Shown: positions 33,541 to 42,511, counted from the stretch's first letter. The stretch: DNA of 64,000 nt from Streptococcus suis (GCF_002960625.1 NZ_POJH01000017.1:62001-126000); one strand, 5' to 3'. Made by a program: numbers and translations. Notes: a model not told the origin generated them from the letters alone.

Positions 33541-34143
33541 ATGTCAAATTTTGCAAAACTTCAAGAAACTCGCCGTTCAATCTACGCACTTGGTAAAGAC
33601 TTGCCAGTATCAAATGAAGAAGTGGTCGCACTTGTTGAGAAAGCCATGAAAGAAGCTCCATCAGCTTTCAACTCACAATCAAGCCGCGCAGTAGTACTTT
33701 TTGGTGCGGAATCAGACGCTTTTTGGAACGAAATTGCCTACAGCGAATTGGAAAAAGTAACGCCTGCAGAAGCTTTTGAAGGTACAAAAGGTCGCTTGGC
33801 TAGCTTTGCAGCAGGTGCAGGTACTATCTTGTTCTTTGAGGACCAAGATGTGGTCAAAGGCTTGCAAGAAAGCTTCCCACTTTACGCTGAAAACTTCCCA
33901 ATCTGGTCTGAACAAGCTCACGGTATCAACTTGTACGCAGTATGGTTGGCTTTCGCTGAGAAAAACATCGGCATGAACGTACAACACTACAACCCATTGG
34001 TTGATGCACAAGTAGCTGAAAAATACGGTATCCCAGCTAACTGGAAACTCCGTGCCCAAGCACCATTCGGTAGCATTGCAGCTCCAGCAGCAGACAAAGA
34101 CTATATGGCGGATAGTGACCGTGTAAAGGTTTTGGGTAACTAG
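33541..34143 (+). CDS. Nitroreductase family protein
   Basis: This is a probable FMN-dependent NAD(P)H oxidoreductase of 200 aa, of the small nitroreductase type. The N-terminal RRSIYALGKDLPVS pattern, the KEAPSAFNSQSSRAVVLFG cofactor segment (about 38-56) and the closing region with LRAQAPFGSIAAPA fit the family. The start at 33541 has AGAGGAAA upstream. It is alone behind a strong promoter with a dyad over the start site, so it is likely inducible, perhaps by oxidative or electrophile stress (inference). Confidence 0.88.
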   Translation: MSNFAKLQETRRSIYALGKDLPVSNEEVVALVEKAMKEAPSAFNSQSSRAVVLFGAESDAFWNEIAYSELEKVTPAEAFEGTKGRLASFAAGAGTILFFEDQDVVKGLQESFPLYAENFPIWSEQAHGINLYAVWLAFAEKNIGMNVQHYNPLVDAQVAEKYGIPANWKLRAQAPFGSIAAPAADKDYMADSDRVKVLGN

Positions 34144-34406
34144 TAAAGTTTACAGTTTGCTTTATTACGTCGACAGTTGAGGAAACTTCGTTTCCTTATT
34201 TCCAACTTCAACAATCCACTGGATTGTTTGAACTCGCCTTGCCTGATTGAAACAGTCTGGGGGACTGTTTCAAGTCAATGCCTAGAAATAAGAGAGCATT
34301 GAGTTATGTCTGCGGCTGTTGACACGAACTCTGTTCGTTTTATCTCCCACCTCTAACTATCTCCCAGATAGTTAGAGCTAGTACTAAAAGCAAACTGAAA
34401 ACTTTA
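34144..34406. repeat. Intergenic repeat X, copy 1
   Basis: Its ends are imperfect inverted repeats (TAAAGTTTACAGTTTGCTTTA versus TAAAAGCAAACTGAAAACTTTA). It contains AGTTATGTCTGCGGCTGTTGAC and TCTCCCAGATAGTTAGAGC. The 120 nt at 34302-34421 recur exactly at 34559-34678. There is no coding potential. A third, shorter relative follows leuD at 42344-42446. Confidence 0.72.
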
Positions 34407-34506
34407 CTCTGCGAAAATTGGAAATATCCGTTGTCAGCTTGTCTTGGTGAACTTCAGTTCAACCTTCGGCTTCGCTTCCTAGGCTATTTTCAATTTTCAT
34501 TGAGTA
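34405..34506. repeat. BOX-like element
   Basis: The ends TACTC ... GAAAATTG and CAATTTTC ... GAGTA are inverted repeats, and the 3' half CTTCGCTTCCTAGGCTATTTTCAATTTTCATTGAGTA resembles the boxC end of pneumococcal BOX elements as I remember them. It lies between the two copies of repeat X. Confidence 0.6.
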
Positions 34507-34669
34507 TGCATACTTACAGTTTGCTTTATTACGTCGTTAAATCGCCTTGCCTAACTCCAGTTATGTCTGCGGCTGTTGACACGAACTCTGTTCGTTTTAT
34601 CTCCCACCTCTAACTATCTCCCAGATAGTTAGAGCTAGTACTAAAAGCAAACTGAAAACTTTACTCTGC
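34507..34669. repeat. Intergenic repeat X, copy 2
   Basis: It has the same ends as copy 1 and a shorter left part. Positions 34559-34678 repeat 34302-34421 base for base. After it a partial BOX-like start (ACTCTGCGAAAATTGG) runs into a segment (34731-34780) that recurs at 49588-49637. Confidence 0.72.
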
Positions 34670-34843
34670 GAAAATTGGGATCAGACGTTGTTGGCTTGAT
34701 GTGATGAGTGTAAAGCTCCAGTGGAGCTTTACAGCCTGCTCCCTTAAAACAAGAGAGGAGCGGAGTTCTATCTTCGGCTTGCTGACACGAACTCCATTCG
34801 TTTCATCTCCAAGCTTCAACTATCTCCCAGAGCTAACCTTTCC

Positions 34844-34872
34844 AACTTCCTGTATCAGCAGGAAGTTTTTTT
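34844..34872 (+). terminator. Terminator at the right end of the repeat mosaic
   Basis: AACTTCCTG (34844-34852) and CAGGAAGTT (34859-34867) form a 9-bp stem followed by T7. It insulates pepS from upstream transcription. Confidence 0.82.
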
Positions 34873-34901
34873 GTCAGTCCAGCTTCAAAATATGATACAA
34901 T
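34871..34901 (+). promoter_or_regulatory. Promoter of pepS
   Basis: TGATACAAT (34893-34901) is an extended -10 element. A possible -35 TTGTCA (34871-34876) is 19 bases upstream, a little far. Confidence 0.55.
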
Positions 34902-34932
34902 AATCTAGTATTACATTTCAAAGGAGAAAAAG

Positions 34933-36174
34933 ATGGTATTACCAAATTTTAAAGAAAATCTCGCTAAATATGCCAAACTCTTGGTATCAACAGGTATCAA
35001 TGTGCAGCCAGGTCACACGGTGCAGTTGACGATCGGTGTGGAACAGGCGGAGTTGGCTCGTTTGATTGTCAAAGAGGCTTATGCGCACGGAGCGGCTGAA
35101 GTCTTGGTCAACTGGTTAGACGATGTGATTGCGCGTGAACGTTTGGTCAATGTCGATGTGGAGCTCTTGGAACAAGTTCATCCACAACGCATCACTGAAA
35201 TGAACTACCTTTTGGAGCGCAAGGCAAGCCGTTTGGTGGTCTTGTCTGATGATCCAGGTGCTTACGATGGCGTTGATCCAGAGAAATTGTCTCGCAGCGC
35301 CCGCGCACTTAGCCAGGCTTTGCAACCAATGCGTCAAGCAACGCAAGCCAACAAAGTTAGTTGGACACTTGGTGCAGCCTCTGGTTTGGAGTGGGCCAAA
35401 AAAGTCTTCCCGAATGCAGCGTCTGACGAAGAGGCGGTGGATCTCCTTTGGGACCAAATCTTTAAGACCTGCCGTATCTACGAGGAAGACCCAATCAAGG
35501 CTTGGGAAGAGCACGAGGCACGCTTGGTGGCTAAGGCTAAGGTCCTCAACGATGAGCAGTTTGTCAAATTGCACTACACGGCTCCTGGCACGGATTTGGT
35601 ACTCGGTATGCCGAAAAACCACTTGTGGGAAGCGGCTGGTTCGGTCAATGCCCAAGGTGAACACTTTATTGCCAACATGCCAACAGAAGAGGTCTTCACA
35701 GCACCTGACTACCGTGTGGCAGACGGCTATGTAACATCCACAAAACCACTCAGCTACAACGGTAACATCATCGAAGGCATCAAGGTAACCTTCAAAGATG
35801 GTGAAATTGTGGATGTAACTGCTGAAAAAGGCGATGAAGTCATGAAGAAGTTGGTCTTTGACAACACTGGTGCGCGTGGTCTTGGTGAAGTTGCCCTTGT
35901 GCCAGACAAGAGCCCGATTTCGCAATCAGGTGTGACCTTCTTCAATACACTCTTTGATGAAAATGCATCAAACCACTTGGCGATTGGGCAAGCCTATGCC
36001 TTTTCTATCGAAGGTGGTACAGAAATGAGCCAAGAAGAGCTCAAAGAAGCAGGCCTTAACCGTTCTGATGTCCATGTGGACTTCATGATTGGCTCTAACA
36101 AGATGAACATTGACGGTATCCGTGAAGACGGTACTCGTGTGCCAATCTTCCGTGACGGTGAGTGGGCAATCTAA
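34933..36174 (+). CDS. pepS: Aminopeptidase PepS (peptidase family M29)
   Basis: This is a cytoplasmic metallo-aminopeptidase of 413 aa that trims peptides from the N-terminus. It matches family M29 in length and features: N-terminal VQPGHTVQLTIGVEQAELAR, the central GTDLVLGMPKNHLWEAAGS, the metal-binding glutamate, histidine and aspartate region around NMPTEEVFTAPDYRVADGYV and GARGLGEVALVPDKSPIS, and a C-terminal DVHVDFMIGS. AAAGGAG lies before the ATG. It is monocistronic and followed by a repeat element. Confidence 0.95.
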   Translation: MVLPNFKENLAKYAKLLVSTGINVQPGHTVQLTIGVEQAELARLIVKEAYAHGAAEVLVNWLDDVIARERLVNVDVELLEQVHPQRITEMNYLLERKASRLVVLSDDPGAYDGVDPEKLSRSARALSQALQPMRQATQANKVSWTLGAASGLEWAKKVFPNAASDEEAVDLLWDQIFKTCRIYEEDPIKAWEEHEARLVAKAKVLNDEQFVKLHYTAPGTDLVLGMPKNHLWEAAGSVNAQGEHFIANMPTEEVFTAPDYRVADGYVTSTKPLSYNGNIIEGIKVTFKDGEIVDVTAEKGDEVMKKLVFDNTGARGLGEVALVPDKSPISQSGVTFFNTLFDENASNHLAIGQAYAFSIEGGTEMSQEELKEAGLNRSDVHVDFMIGSNKMNIDGIREDGTRVPIFRDGEWAI

Positions 36175-36189
36175 TGATATTTGAATGAA

Positions 36190-36356
36190 ACTGGGCAAAA
36201 AGCCCAGGATCACTTCTCAGAGTTCGTATCAACATCTCAGCGCAGTGGTTGATTGGCAGATTTGTTCGTGTTTTGCACTCCAAATCTGACCTAATCAACT
36301 GTGCGGGGGTGGGAAGACGAACTCTTTTTGACCTAGTCGAGTTCTTTCCCACTCCC
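36190..36356. repeat. Small repeat element R2
   Basis: The 144 nt at 36213-36356 match 49420-49563 in reverse orientation at roughly 94% by eye. The interior GGTTGATTGGCAGATTTG ... CAAATCTGACCTAATCAAC is a long inverted repeat. It ends CCCACTCCC like element R1 and lies between pepS and the first glsB-like gene. Confidence 0.78.
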
Positions 36357-36382
36357 ATTTTGTAAATAAGGAGGAATACAGA

Positions 36383-36616
36383 ATGTTATCAAGTATAATC
36401 GCTGGAGCCATTATTGGCTTGATTGCTGGGGCTTTGACTTCATCAGATGACCGTCGTGGTTGTCTTGGAAATATCATCCTTGGACTTGCAGGTTCATGGA
36501 TTGGACAGTTGCTCTTTGGTGATTGGGGTCCACAGTTTGCTGGTATGGCCTTGGTACCGTCAGTCTTTGGAGCAGTATTGCTGGTGGCGATTTTTAGCAG
36601 TTCTAGACGGAACTAA
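36383..36616 (+). CDS. GlsB/YeaQ/YmgE family membrane protein, copy 1
   Basis: This is a 77-aa integral membrane protein of the transglycosylase-associated/GlsB family, linked to general stress in Gram-positives. Its three hydrophobic segments are IIAGAIIGLIAGAL, CLGNIILGLAGSWIGQLLFG and FAGMALVPSVFGAVLLVAIF, with a charged SSDDRRG loop. A strong AAGGAGGAA precedes the ATG. A copy with only two N-terminal-region differences lies at 37100-37333. The two flank a candidate type I toxin locus. Confidence 0.9.
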   Translation: MLSSIIAGAIIGLIAGALTSSDDRRGCLGNIILGLAGSWIGQLLFGDWGPQFAGMALVPSVFGAVLLVAIFSSSRRN

Positions 36617-36689
36617 CTAAAATAATTCTATTATCCGATTTTTTCAGAAAAATGGGATAAATTTACTGGTATGCCGATATTATCAAAAG

Positions 36690-36717
36690 TTGCTTTTTAT
36701 AGCTTTCGTGTTATAAT
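36690..36717 (+). promoter_or_regulatory. Promoter of the candidate antitoxin RNA
   Basis: TTGCTT (36690-36695) and TATAAT (36712-36717) are spaced by 16 bases. Transcription would start near 36724. Confidence 0.7.
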
Positions 36718-36723
36718 AGAAAT

Positions 36724-36838
36724 AGAAAAAGGTAGTTGCGCTAACAACCACCTGACGTAGAACCGTTAAAAAGACGGTGGCTCGTAGTTTAGATTTAATC
36801 CGTCCTACTCGCGCAAAAGTGGGGACGGGTTATTTTTT
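36724..36838 (+). ncRNA. Candidate antisense antitoxin RNA (about 115 nt)
   Basis: Behind a good promoter lies a non-coding stretch with three predicted hairpins: GGTAGTTG/CAACCACC, ACCGT/ACGGT, and a terminator AATCCGTCC/GGACGGGTT followed by T6. Its 3' end overlaps the stop codon and terminal region of the convergent 34-aa hydrophobic peptide gene. Its segment AAGACGGTGGCTC is also present, inverted, upstream of that gene (37007-37019). This layout fits the antisense RNA of a type I toxin-antitoxin pair; function is inferred. Confidence 0.62.
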
Positions 36839-36934
36839 GTCATTTTCTTTGAAGATTTTATAGCACAAGCTAACTAGCGCAATGGTAAAGCTACCAAAAG
36901 CTAGAATCGTTTGTACAACTTCAAAAGCTGTCAA
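36830..36934 (-). CDS. Candidate type I toxin, Hol-Tox (putative holin-like toxin) type, 34 aa
   Basis: This is a 34-residue peptide, TTG start at 36934, with one membrane-spanning stretch (VVQTILAFGSFTIALVSLC) and a positively charged tail ending NDKK. The MTAFEVVQ-x-x-x-x-FG-x-F-x-IAL pattern matches putative holin-like toxins of Firmicutes. AGGAGG lies 10 bases upstream (36945-36950). The long 5' region contains GAAGACGGTGGCTC, which could pair with its own 3' end. A convergent small RNA overlaps the 3' end. Such peptides depolarise the membrane when expressed. The TTG start and long spacing imply weak translation. Confidence 0.62.
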   Translation of the reverse strand: MTAFEVVQTILAFGSFTIALVSLCYKIFKENDKK

Positions 36935-37099
36935 AAGAATGCTCCCTCCTTCTGTTAGATTTTGATGAATTGCCCATAGGCATCACCTCACTTTCAGAAA
37001 CTCAAGAGCCACCGTCTTCACTTTTCTACTAAATAATTATATTATAAAATGCAAATATGTATTATATTTCTGGTATGCTAAAAACATTCTGGATAGAAG

Positions 37100-37333
37100 A
37101 TGCTAACGAGTATAATCGCTGGAGCCATTATTGGCTTGATTGTTGGGGCTTTGACCTCATCAGATGACCGTCGTGGTTGTCTTGGAAATATCATCCTTGG
37201 ACTTGCAGGTTCATGGATTGGACAGTTGCTCTTTGGTGATTGGGGTCCACAGTTTGCTGGTATGGCCTTGGTACCGTCAGTCTTTGGAGCAGTATTGCTG
37301 GTGGCGATTTTTAGCAGTTCTAGACGGAATTAA
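37100..37333 (+). CDS. GlsB/YeaQ/YmgE family membrane protein, copy 2
   Basis: This is a 77-aa near-duplicate of the gene at 36383-36616: the second residue and one Ala-to-Val change are all that differ, and the DNA is almost identical from about codon 3 to the stop. The upstream region differs and has only a weak AGAAG instead of AAGGAGG, so it may be poorly translated. Downstream, ATTATTCGGATTTTTCAGAAAA resembles the sequence after copy 1, showing that the duplication included flanking DNA. Confidence 0.85.
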   Translation: MLTSIIAGAIIGLIVGALTSSDDRRGCLGNIILGLAGSWIGQLLFGDWGPQFAGMALVPSVFGAVLLVAIFSSSRRN

Positions 37334-37341
37334 ACACCTGA

Positions 37342-37370
37342 ACCGTGCTTCAATTGGAGCCCGGTTTTTT
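37342..37370 (+). terminator. Terminator after glsB copy 2
   Basis: ACCG-T-GCTTC pairs with GGAGC-C-CGGT over an AATT loop, followed by T6. Confidence 0.8.
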
Positions 37371-37433
37371 GTTGTCTGAATTTATCTGAATTGCGACATT
37401 ATTCGGATTTTTCAGAAAATTTCCATTTTTCTG

Positions 37434-37462
37434 TTGACAAGTGAAAAAAAGTTAGGTATCAT
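37434..37462 (+). promoter_or_regulatory. Promoter of the leu operon
   Basis: TTGACA (37434-37439) and TATCAT (37457-37462) are exactly 17 bases apart, about 280 bases upstream of leuA. Confidence 0.82.
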
Positions 37463-37522
37463 TGTAAATAATTAAGAACCTGTATTCACACAGGTTCCAG
37501 AACACTGAAAGGAAAAAGTCAA

Positions 37523-37576
37523 ATGAAACCTGTCACTACAAAATTCTTTGCTTTGTTGTTGCGACGGTCGGGCTAG
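37523..37576 (+). CDS. Leucine attenuator leader peptide
   Basis: This is a 17-codon ORF with GAAAGGAAA upstream, reading MKPVTTKFFALLLRRSG. Three consecutive leucine codons (TTG TTG TTG) follow a Phe-Phe-Ala stretch, as in transcription-attenuation leader peptides. The stop codon lies inside a hairpin (37570-37599). The position, between promoter and leuA with a terminator downstream, supports ribosome-mediated attenuation by charged leucyl-tRNA. Confidence 0.68.
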   Translation: MKPVTTKFFALLLRRSG

Positions 37577-37669
37577 TGCTGAAAGAATGCATTAGTCCTG
37601 TTTGGCTTACCAAGCGGGCGCTGTTGACAACATCTCGCGGGTAGGAGTCCTCGAGGTGTTTTCTTTTTT
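37570..37669 (+). promoter_or_regulatory. leu operon attenuator: pause hairpin and terminator
   Basis: GGGCTAGTGC pairs with GCATTAGTCC (37570-37599), overlapping the leader-peptide stop. Downstream AACATCTCG (37629-37637) pairs with CGAGGTGTT (37652-37660), followed by a T-rich run, forming an intrinsic terminator about 70 bases before leuA. The alternative pairing that would act as antiterminator was not resolved by eye. Confidence 0.68.
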
Positions 37670-37740
37670 ACTTGGTTTACTTACAAAACTAAGAAAAAGA
37701 ACCTAATATTGACGTTAGGGTTATTTAGAAAGGTATTCTT

Positions 37741-39303
37741 ATGCGTGTGATTGAATTTTTAGATACAACTTTGCGGGATGGTGAACAGACGCCGGGTGTG
37801 AATTTTTCCATCAAGGAAAAAGTGAGCATCGCCAAGCAGTTGGAAAAATGGGGGATTTCTGCCATTGAAGCGGGTTTCCCAGCGGCCAGTCCTGATTCGT
37901 TTGAAGCGGTCCGTCAGATTGCAGCGGCGATGACCAAGACGGCTGTGACGGGTTTGGCACGGTCTGTTAAGTCGGACATTGATGCTTGTTATGAGGCTCT
38001 GAAAGATGCCAAGTATCCGCAGATTCATGTTTTCATTGCGACCAGCCCCATTCACCGTGAATTTAAACTTCAAAAGACCAAAGAAGAAATTTTGGCGCAA
38101 ATCACTGAACATGTCAGCTATGCCCGTGAGCGTTTTGAGGTGGTGGAGTTCTCGCCAGAGGATGCGACGCGGACGGAGTTGGATTATTTGCTAGAAGTTG
38201 TGCAGACAGCGGTAGATGCAGGTGCGACCTACATCAACATTCCAGATACAGTTGGTTTTACCACTCCACAACACTACGGTGAAATTTTCCGTTATCTGAC
38301 AACTAATGTCAAATCGGACCGTGAGATTATTTTCAGTCCACATTGCCACAATGACCTAGGTATGGCTGTTGCCAATACCCTTTCAGCTATTAAAAACGGT
38401 GCCGGTCGTGTCGAGGGAACTATCAACGGTATCGGTGAGCGAGCAGGAAATGCGGCCCTTGAAGAAGTAGCAGTTGCCCTTGAAATTCGGAAAGATTTCT
38501 ATGATGTGACCAGTCCGATTGTTCTAAAGGAAACGCTCAATACTTCGGAATTAGTATCTCGTTTTTCTGGGATTGCCATTCCACGCAATAAGGCGGTAGT
38601 TGGTGGCAATGCCTTCTCTCACGAGTCAGGTATCCACCAAGATGGTGTCTTGAAAAATCCATTGACCTATGAAATCATTACACCTGAGTTGGTAGGGGTC
38701 AAGAAAAATTCTCTGCCACTGGGTAAACTATCTGGTCGCCACGCCTTTGTAGAAAAGCTAAAAGAACTAGACCTGTATTTTGAAGAAAGTGATGTTGCTA
38801 GCTTGTTTGCTCGTTTCAAAAACCTGGCAGACAAGAAGGAAAAAATTACGGATGCGGATATTCGTGCCTTGGTAGCAGGGACAGAAATTAGCAATCGCGA
38901 TGGTTTCCAATTTAAAGATTTGCGTTTGGATAGTCAGTCTGACGGCAACATTCAGGCTCAGGTCATCTTTATCAATCAAGATGAGGAAGAAGTGGTTGTT
39001 GCTGAGACTGGTAAGGGTTCGGTTGAAGCTGTATTTAATGCTATTGACCAATTCTTCCAGCAGGAAATCAGCTTGGAACGGTATCATATTGACGCCATTA
39101 CCGATGGGATTGATGCCCAGGCGCGTGTGCTTGTCGCTGTAGAAAACAAGGCAACGGAAACTATCTTCAATGCCTCTGGTATTGACTTTGACGTACTGAA
39201 GGCTTCGGCCATTGCCTATATTCATGCCAATGTCATGGTACAGAAAGAAAATAGCGGACAGATAGATAAGAAACTATCAGAGAAAGACTTACCACACATC
39301 TAG
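37741..39303 (+). CDS. leuA: 2-isopropylmalate synthase
   Basis: LeuA condenses acetyl-CoA with 2-oxoisovalerate, the first committed step to leucine. The 520-aa protein has the DRE-TIM metallolyase barrel ([17 protein letters not shown] at the start, [14 protein letters not shown] near 203, and [14 protein letters not shown]), a linker, and the C-terminal LeuA allosteric domain (about 370-505) that binds leucine. AGAAAGG precedes the ATG. It is the first gene of leuABCD and is controlled by an upstream attenuator. Confidence 0.97.
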   Translation: MRVIEFLDTTLRDGEQTPGVNFSIKEKVSIAKQLEKWGISAIEAGFPAASPDSFEAVRQIAAAMTKTAVTGLARSVKSDIDACYEALKDAKYPQIHVFIATSPIHREFKLQKTKEEILAQITEHVSYARERFEVVEFSPEDATRTELDYLLEVVQTAVDAGATYINIPDTVGFTTPQHYGEIFRYLTTNVKSDREIIFSPHCHNDLGMAVANTLSAIKNGAGRVEGTINGIGERAGNAALEEVAVALEIRKDFYDVTSPIVLKETLNTSELVSRFSGIAIPRNKAVVGGNAFSHESGIHQDGVLKNPLTYEIITPELVGVKKNSLPLGKLSGRHAFVEKLKELDLYFEESDVASLFARFKNLADKKEKITDADIRALVAGTEISNRDGFQFKDLRLDSQSDGNIQAQVIFINQDEEEVVVAETGKGSVEAVFNAIDQFFQQEISLERYHIDAITDGIDAQARVLVAVENKATETIFNASGIDFDVLKASAIAYIHANVMVQKENSGQIDKKLSEKDLPHI

Positions 39304-39311
39304 GAGGAAGT

Positions 39312-40364
39312 ATGACGAAAAAAATTGTAGCCCTAGCAGGTGATGGTATTGGACCAGAAATCATGGAGGCAGGCCTAGCAGTCCTTGAGGCTGTGGCTAG
39401 TCAGGTGGGATTTGAGTATGTGGTTGAGGAGAGAGCTTTTGGTGGCGCTGGGATTGATGCTGCTGGCCATCCTTTACCAGATGCTACCTTGCAGGCCTGC
39501 CGAAAGGCAGATGCGATTTTGTTGGCAGCTATCGGTAGCCCTCAGTATGACAATGCGGCTGTCCGTCCAGAACAAGGCCTGCTTCAACTTCGTAAGGAAT
39601 TGGGTCTTTTTGCCAATATCCGTCCTGTTAAGATTTTTGATAGTTTGAAAGACTATTCTCCACTGAAAGCGGAGCACTTGGATGGTGTGGATTTGGTCAT
39701 GGTAAGGGAGCTGACAGGTGGGATTTATTTTGGGGAGCATGTCCTTGAAACTGACCAAGCCAGCGATAGCAATACCTATCAGGCAGAAGAGATTGAACGG
39801 GTTGTCCGCTCTGCCTTTGACCTAGCCCAAAAAAGACGGAAAAAAGTCACCAGCATTGATAAGCAAAATGTGCTGGCGACGTCAAAATTGTGGCGGAAGG
39901 TGGCGGAAGAGGTGGCCAAGGACTACCCCGATGTGACCTTGGAGCACCAGTTGGTGGATAGCGCAGCCATGCTCTTGATTACGGATCCTAGTCGGTTTGA
40001 TGTCTTGGTGACGGAAAATCTCTTCGGTGATATTTTGTCGGATGAGGCGTCTGTCTTGACTGGGACCTTAGGGGTTTTGCCTTCTGCTAGTCATGCGGTG
40101 GCAGGTCCTAGTCTTTATGAACCTATCCACGGTTCGGCACCCGATATTGCAGGTCAGGGCATTGCCAATCCGGTCAGTATGATTCTATCTGTTGCCATGA
40201 TGCTGGAAGAAAGTTTTGCTTTGGTCCAAGCAGGTCAGACCATTCGTCAAGCTGTTGAAGCGGTCTTTGCACAAGGTGTTTTCACCAAAGACTTAGGTGG
40301 TATCGCCTCTACCAAAGAAATGACAGCGGCCATTATTGCCCAGATTGAAAGGAGGTCACCATGA
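39312..40364 (+). CDS. leuB: 3-isopropylmalate dehydrogenase
   Basis: LeuB oxidises and decarboxylates 3-isopropylmalate to 2-oxoisocaproate with NAD. The 350-aa protein shows [13 protein letters not shown] at the N-terminus, the substrate loop [10 protein letters not shown], the KxNVL motif ([13 protein letters not shown]) and the NAD-binding [19 protein letters not shown] (about 275). AGGAGG lies just before the ATG, eight bases after leuA. Its stop overlaps the leuC start (ATGA), so translation is coupled. Confidence 0.97.
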   Translation: MTKKIVALAGDGIGPEIMEAGLAVLEAVASQVGFEYVVEERAFGGAGIDAAGHPLPDATLQACRKADAILLAAIGSPQYDNAAVRPEQGLLQLRKELGLFANIRPVKIFDSLKDYSPLKAEHLDGVDLVMVRELTGGIYFGEHVLETDQASDSNTYQAEEIERVVRSAFDLAQKRRKKVTSIDKQNVLATSKLWRKVAEEVAKDYPDVTLEHQLVDSAAMLLITDPSRFDVLVTENLFGDILSDEASVLTGTLGVLPSASHAVAGPSLYEPIHGSAPDIAGQGIANPVSMILSVAMMLEESFALVQAGQTIRQAVEAVFAQGVFTKDLGGIASTKEMTAAIIAQIERRSP

Positions 40365-41752
40365 GTGGCAAATCTATTTTTGATAAGCTCTGGGACCGCC
40401 ATGTGATTACAGGGCAGGAAGGTCAGCCCCAGCTCCTCTATGTGGACCAGCATTATATCCATGAGGTGACCAGTCCCCAGGCCTTTCAAGGATTGAGGGA
40501 TACAGGGCGACCTGTTCGGCGGCCAGACTTGACCTTTGCGACTTTTGACCACAACGTACCAACCGTCGATATTCACAATATCCGTGATGTCATTTCTAAG
40601 GCTCAGATGGATGCCTTGGCGAAGAATATAGAAGATTTCGACATTCCTCACGCAGCCCACGGTTCGGAACATCAGGGCATTGTCCACATGGTTGGACCAG
40701 AAACAGGCAGAACCCAGCCAGGAAAGTTCATTGTATGCGGAGATAGTCATACGGCAACCCACGGAGCTTTCGGCGCCATTGCCTTTGGGATTGGTACTTC
40801 TGAAGTGGAGCACGTTCTCGCTACCCAAACAATCTGGCAGGTCAAACCTAAGCGACTCCTAGTGGAGTTTGTCGGTCAGGCCCAAGCAGGTGTCTATGCC
40901 AAGGACTTTATCCTGGCTCTGATTGCCCGCTACGGCGTGGATTGTGGGTTGGGTCACGTGGTGGAATTTGCTGGTCCAGTTATCAACAGCCTCAGGATGG
41001 AAGAGAGGATGACCATTTGCAATATGTCCATTGAGTTCGGCTCTAAGATGGGCATTATGGCTCCAGACCAGACCACTTTTGACTACCTGCGAGGTCGTGA
41101 GTGTGCACCAGCGGACTTTGAGGCGGCGGTGGCAGACTGGAAGGAGCTCTACTCAGATGCCAACACCGTCTATGACAAGCATCTAGTCCTTGATGTGTCA
41201 GACTTGGCACCGATGGTCACTTGGGGAACCACCCCTGCTATGGGGGTTAGCTTTGACGAAACCTTCCCAGCCATCCGTGACCACAATGACGAGCGGGCCT
41301 ATGCTTACATGGACTTGGCTCCTGGGCAAAAGGCTGCGGACATTCCCGTTGGCTATGTCTTCCTAGGCTCTTGTACCAATGCTCGCCTCAGCGATTTGCA
41401 GCTGGCAGCTAGGATTGTTAAGGGGCGGAAAATAGCAGAGCAGGTTACGGCCATTGTCGTTCCAGGTAGTCGCCCTGTCAAGCGAGCTGCAGAAAAGCTT
41501 GGGCTAGACAAAATTTTCATGGAGGCAGGCTTTGAATGGCGAGATCCAGGTTGCTCCATGTGTCTGGGTATGAATCCAGACAAGGTGCCTGCAGGTGTCC
41601 ACTGCGCCTCTACAAGTAATCGAAACTTTGAAGACCGACAGGGCTTTGGGGCCAAGACCCACTTGTGCAGTCCTGCCATGGCTGCCGCAGCTGCGCTTTA
41701 TGGACGATTTGTCGACACTAGACAGCTAGAAATTCTCAAGGAGGGAGTTTAA
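40361..41752 (+). CDS. leuC: 3-isopropylmalate dehydratase large subunit
   Basis: LeuC with LeuD isomerises 2- to 3-isopropylmalate using a [4Fe-4S] cluster. The 463-aa protein carries the cluster cysteines in [13 protein letters not shown]-type context (CGDSH near 126), [11 protein letters not shown] (near 341) and [10 protein letters not shown] (near 402-406). GGAGGTCACC precedes the ATG. It overlaps leuB by four bases and abuts leuD, whose start overlaps its stop by one base. Confidence 0.97.
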   Translation: MSGKSIFDKLWDRHVITGQEGQPQLLYVDQHYIHEVTSPQAFQGLRDTGRPVRRPDLTFATFDHNVPTVDIHNIRDVISKAQMDALAKNIEDFDIPHAAHGSEHQGIVHMVGPETGRTQPGKFIVCGDSHTATHGAFGAIAFGIGTSEVEHVLATQTIWQVKPKRLLVEFVGQAQAGVYAKDFILALIARYGVDCGLGHVVEFAGPVINSLRMEERMTICNMSIEFGSKMGIMAPDQTTFDYLRGRECAPADFEAAVADWKELYSDANTVYDKHLVLDVSDLAPMVTWGTTPAMGVSFDETFPAIRDHNDERAYAYMDLAPGQKAADIPVGYVFLGSCTNARLSDLQLAARIVKGRKIAEQVTAIVVPGSRPVKRAAEKLGLDKIFMEAGFEWRDPGCSMCLGMNPDKVPAGVHCASTSNRNFEDRQGFGAKTHLCSPAMAAAAALYGRFVDTRQLEILKEGV

Positions 41753-42345
41753 TGCACCAATTTACCACATGGACAGGAACGACCGTTCCGCTCATGAATG
41801 ATAATATTGATACTGACCAGCTCCTGCCCAAGCAGTTTCTCAAGCTGATTGACAAAAAGGGCTTTGGCAAGTATCTGCTTTATGCTTGGCAGTATTTGGA
41901 TGATAACTACACGGATAATCCTGATTTCATTCTCAATCAGCCTGCCTATCAAGGAGCCAGTATCCTCATATCTGGGGATAACTTCGGAGCAGGTTCTTCT
42001 AGGGAACATGCTGCTTGGGCTCTGGCAGATTATGGCTTCAAGGTCATCATTGCAGGCTCCTTTGGAGATATTCATTACAACAATGATTTGAACAATGGGA
42101 TTCTGCCCATTATCCAGCCCAAAGAAGTCAGGGACCAACTGGCTCAGCTGGCTCCAGACCAAGAAATCACGGTTGACTTGGTAGACCAGTTGATACGGAC
42201 GCCTTTTGGGGAATTCCCATTTGACATCGAACAGGATTGGAAACACAAGTTGCTCAATGGCTTGGATGATATTGGTATTACATTACAGTATCAGGATTTG
42301 ATTGCTGAGTATGAACTGAATAGACCAAGCTACTGGCAAAACTAG
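41752..42345 (+). CDS. leuD: 3-isopropylmalate dehydratase small subunit
   Basis: This is the swivel-domain partner of LeuC. The 197-aa protein has [16 protein letters not shown] near the N-terminus and the conserved [15 protein letters not shown] loop (about 77-91), both typical of LeuD. AAGGAGGGAG precedes the ATG. It is the last gene of the operon and is followed by a small repeat whose hairpin arms begin at its stop codon. Confidence 0.97.
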   Translation: MHQFTTWTGTTVPLMNDNIDTDQLLPKQFLKLIDKKGFGKYLLYAWQYLDDNYTDNPDFILNQPAYQGASILISGDNFGAGSSREHAAWALADYGFKVIIAGSFGDIHYNNDLNNGILPIIQPKEVRDQLAQLAPDQEITVDLVDQLIRTPFGEFPFDIEQDWKHKLLNGLDDIGITLQYQDLIAEYELNRPSYWQN

Positions 42346-42446
42346 AGTCTTCCATTTTATCTTTTATTACTGCGTTAACTCGCTTTGCCGTACTTTAGTA
42401 CTGTCTGCAGCTCGTTGCCTAGTACTAAAAGCAAACTGAAAGACTC
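42344..42446. repeat. Short relative of repeat X after leuD (also a likely hairpin terminator)
   Basis: AGAGTCTT at the left and AAGACTC at the right are inverted ends. The interior TTTTATTACTGCGTTAAC, CGCTTTGCC and AGTACTAAAAGCAAACTGAAA match the repeat-X copies at 34144-34669. The left arm overlaps the leuD stop codon. Confidence 0.62.
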
Positions 42447-42511
42447 CTACGAAATATGAAGAAAACAAGCAGGTCGCTCTGCTATGAAACAAAAGAAAAG
42501 AGGAAATGATT

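Noticed and set aside
34431-34895. Short open frames in the repeat mosaic before pepS
   Set aside because: They run through repeat elements present elsewhere and lack ribosome-binding sites and conserved features.
35116-35925. 269-codon open frame on the minus strand inside pepS
   Set aside because: It is a shadow of the pepS frame; the product is cysteine- and phenylalanine-rich without domain signatures.
37463-37740. T-box riboswitch upstream of leuA
   Set aside because: No AGGGTGGNACCGCG-type T-box or specifier-loop architecture is visible; a leader peptide with Leu codons explains the region better.
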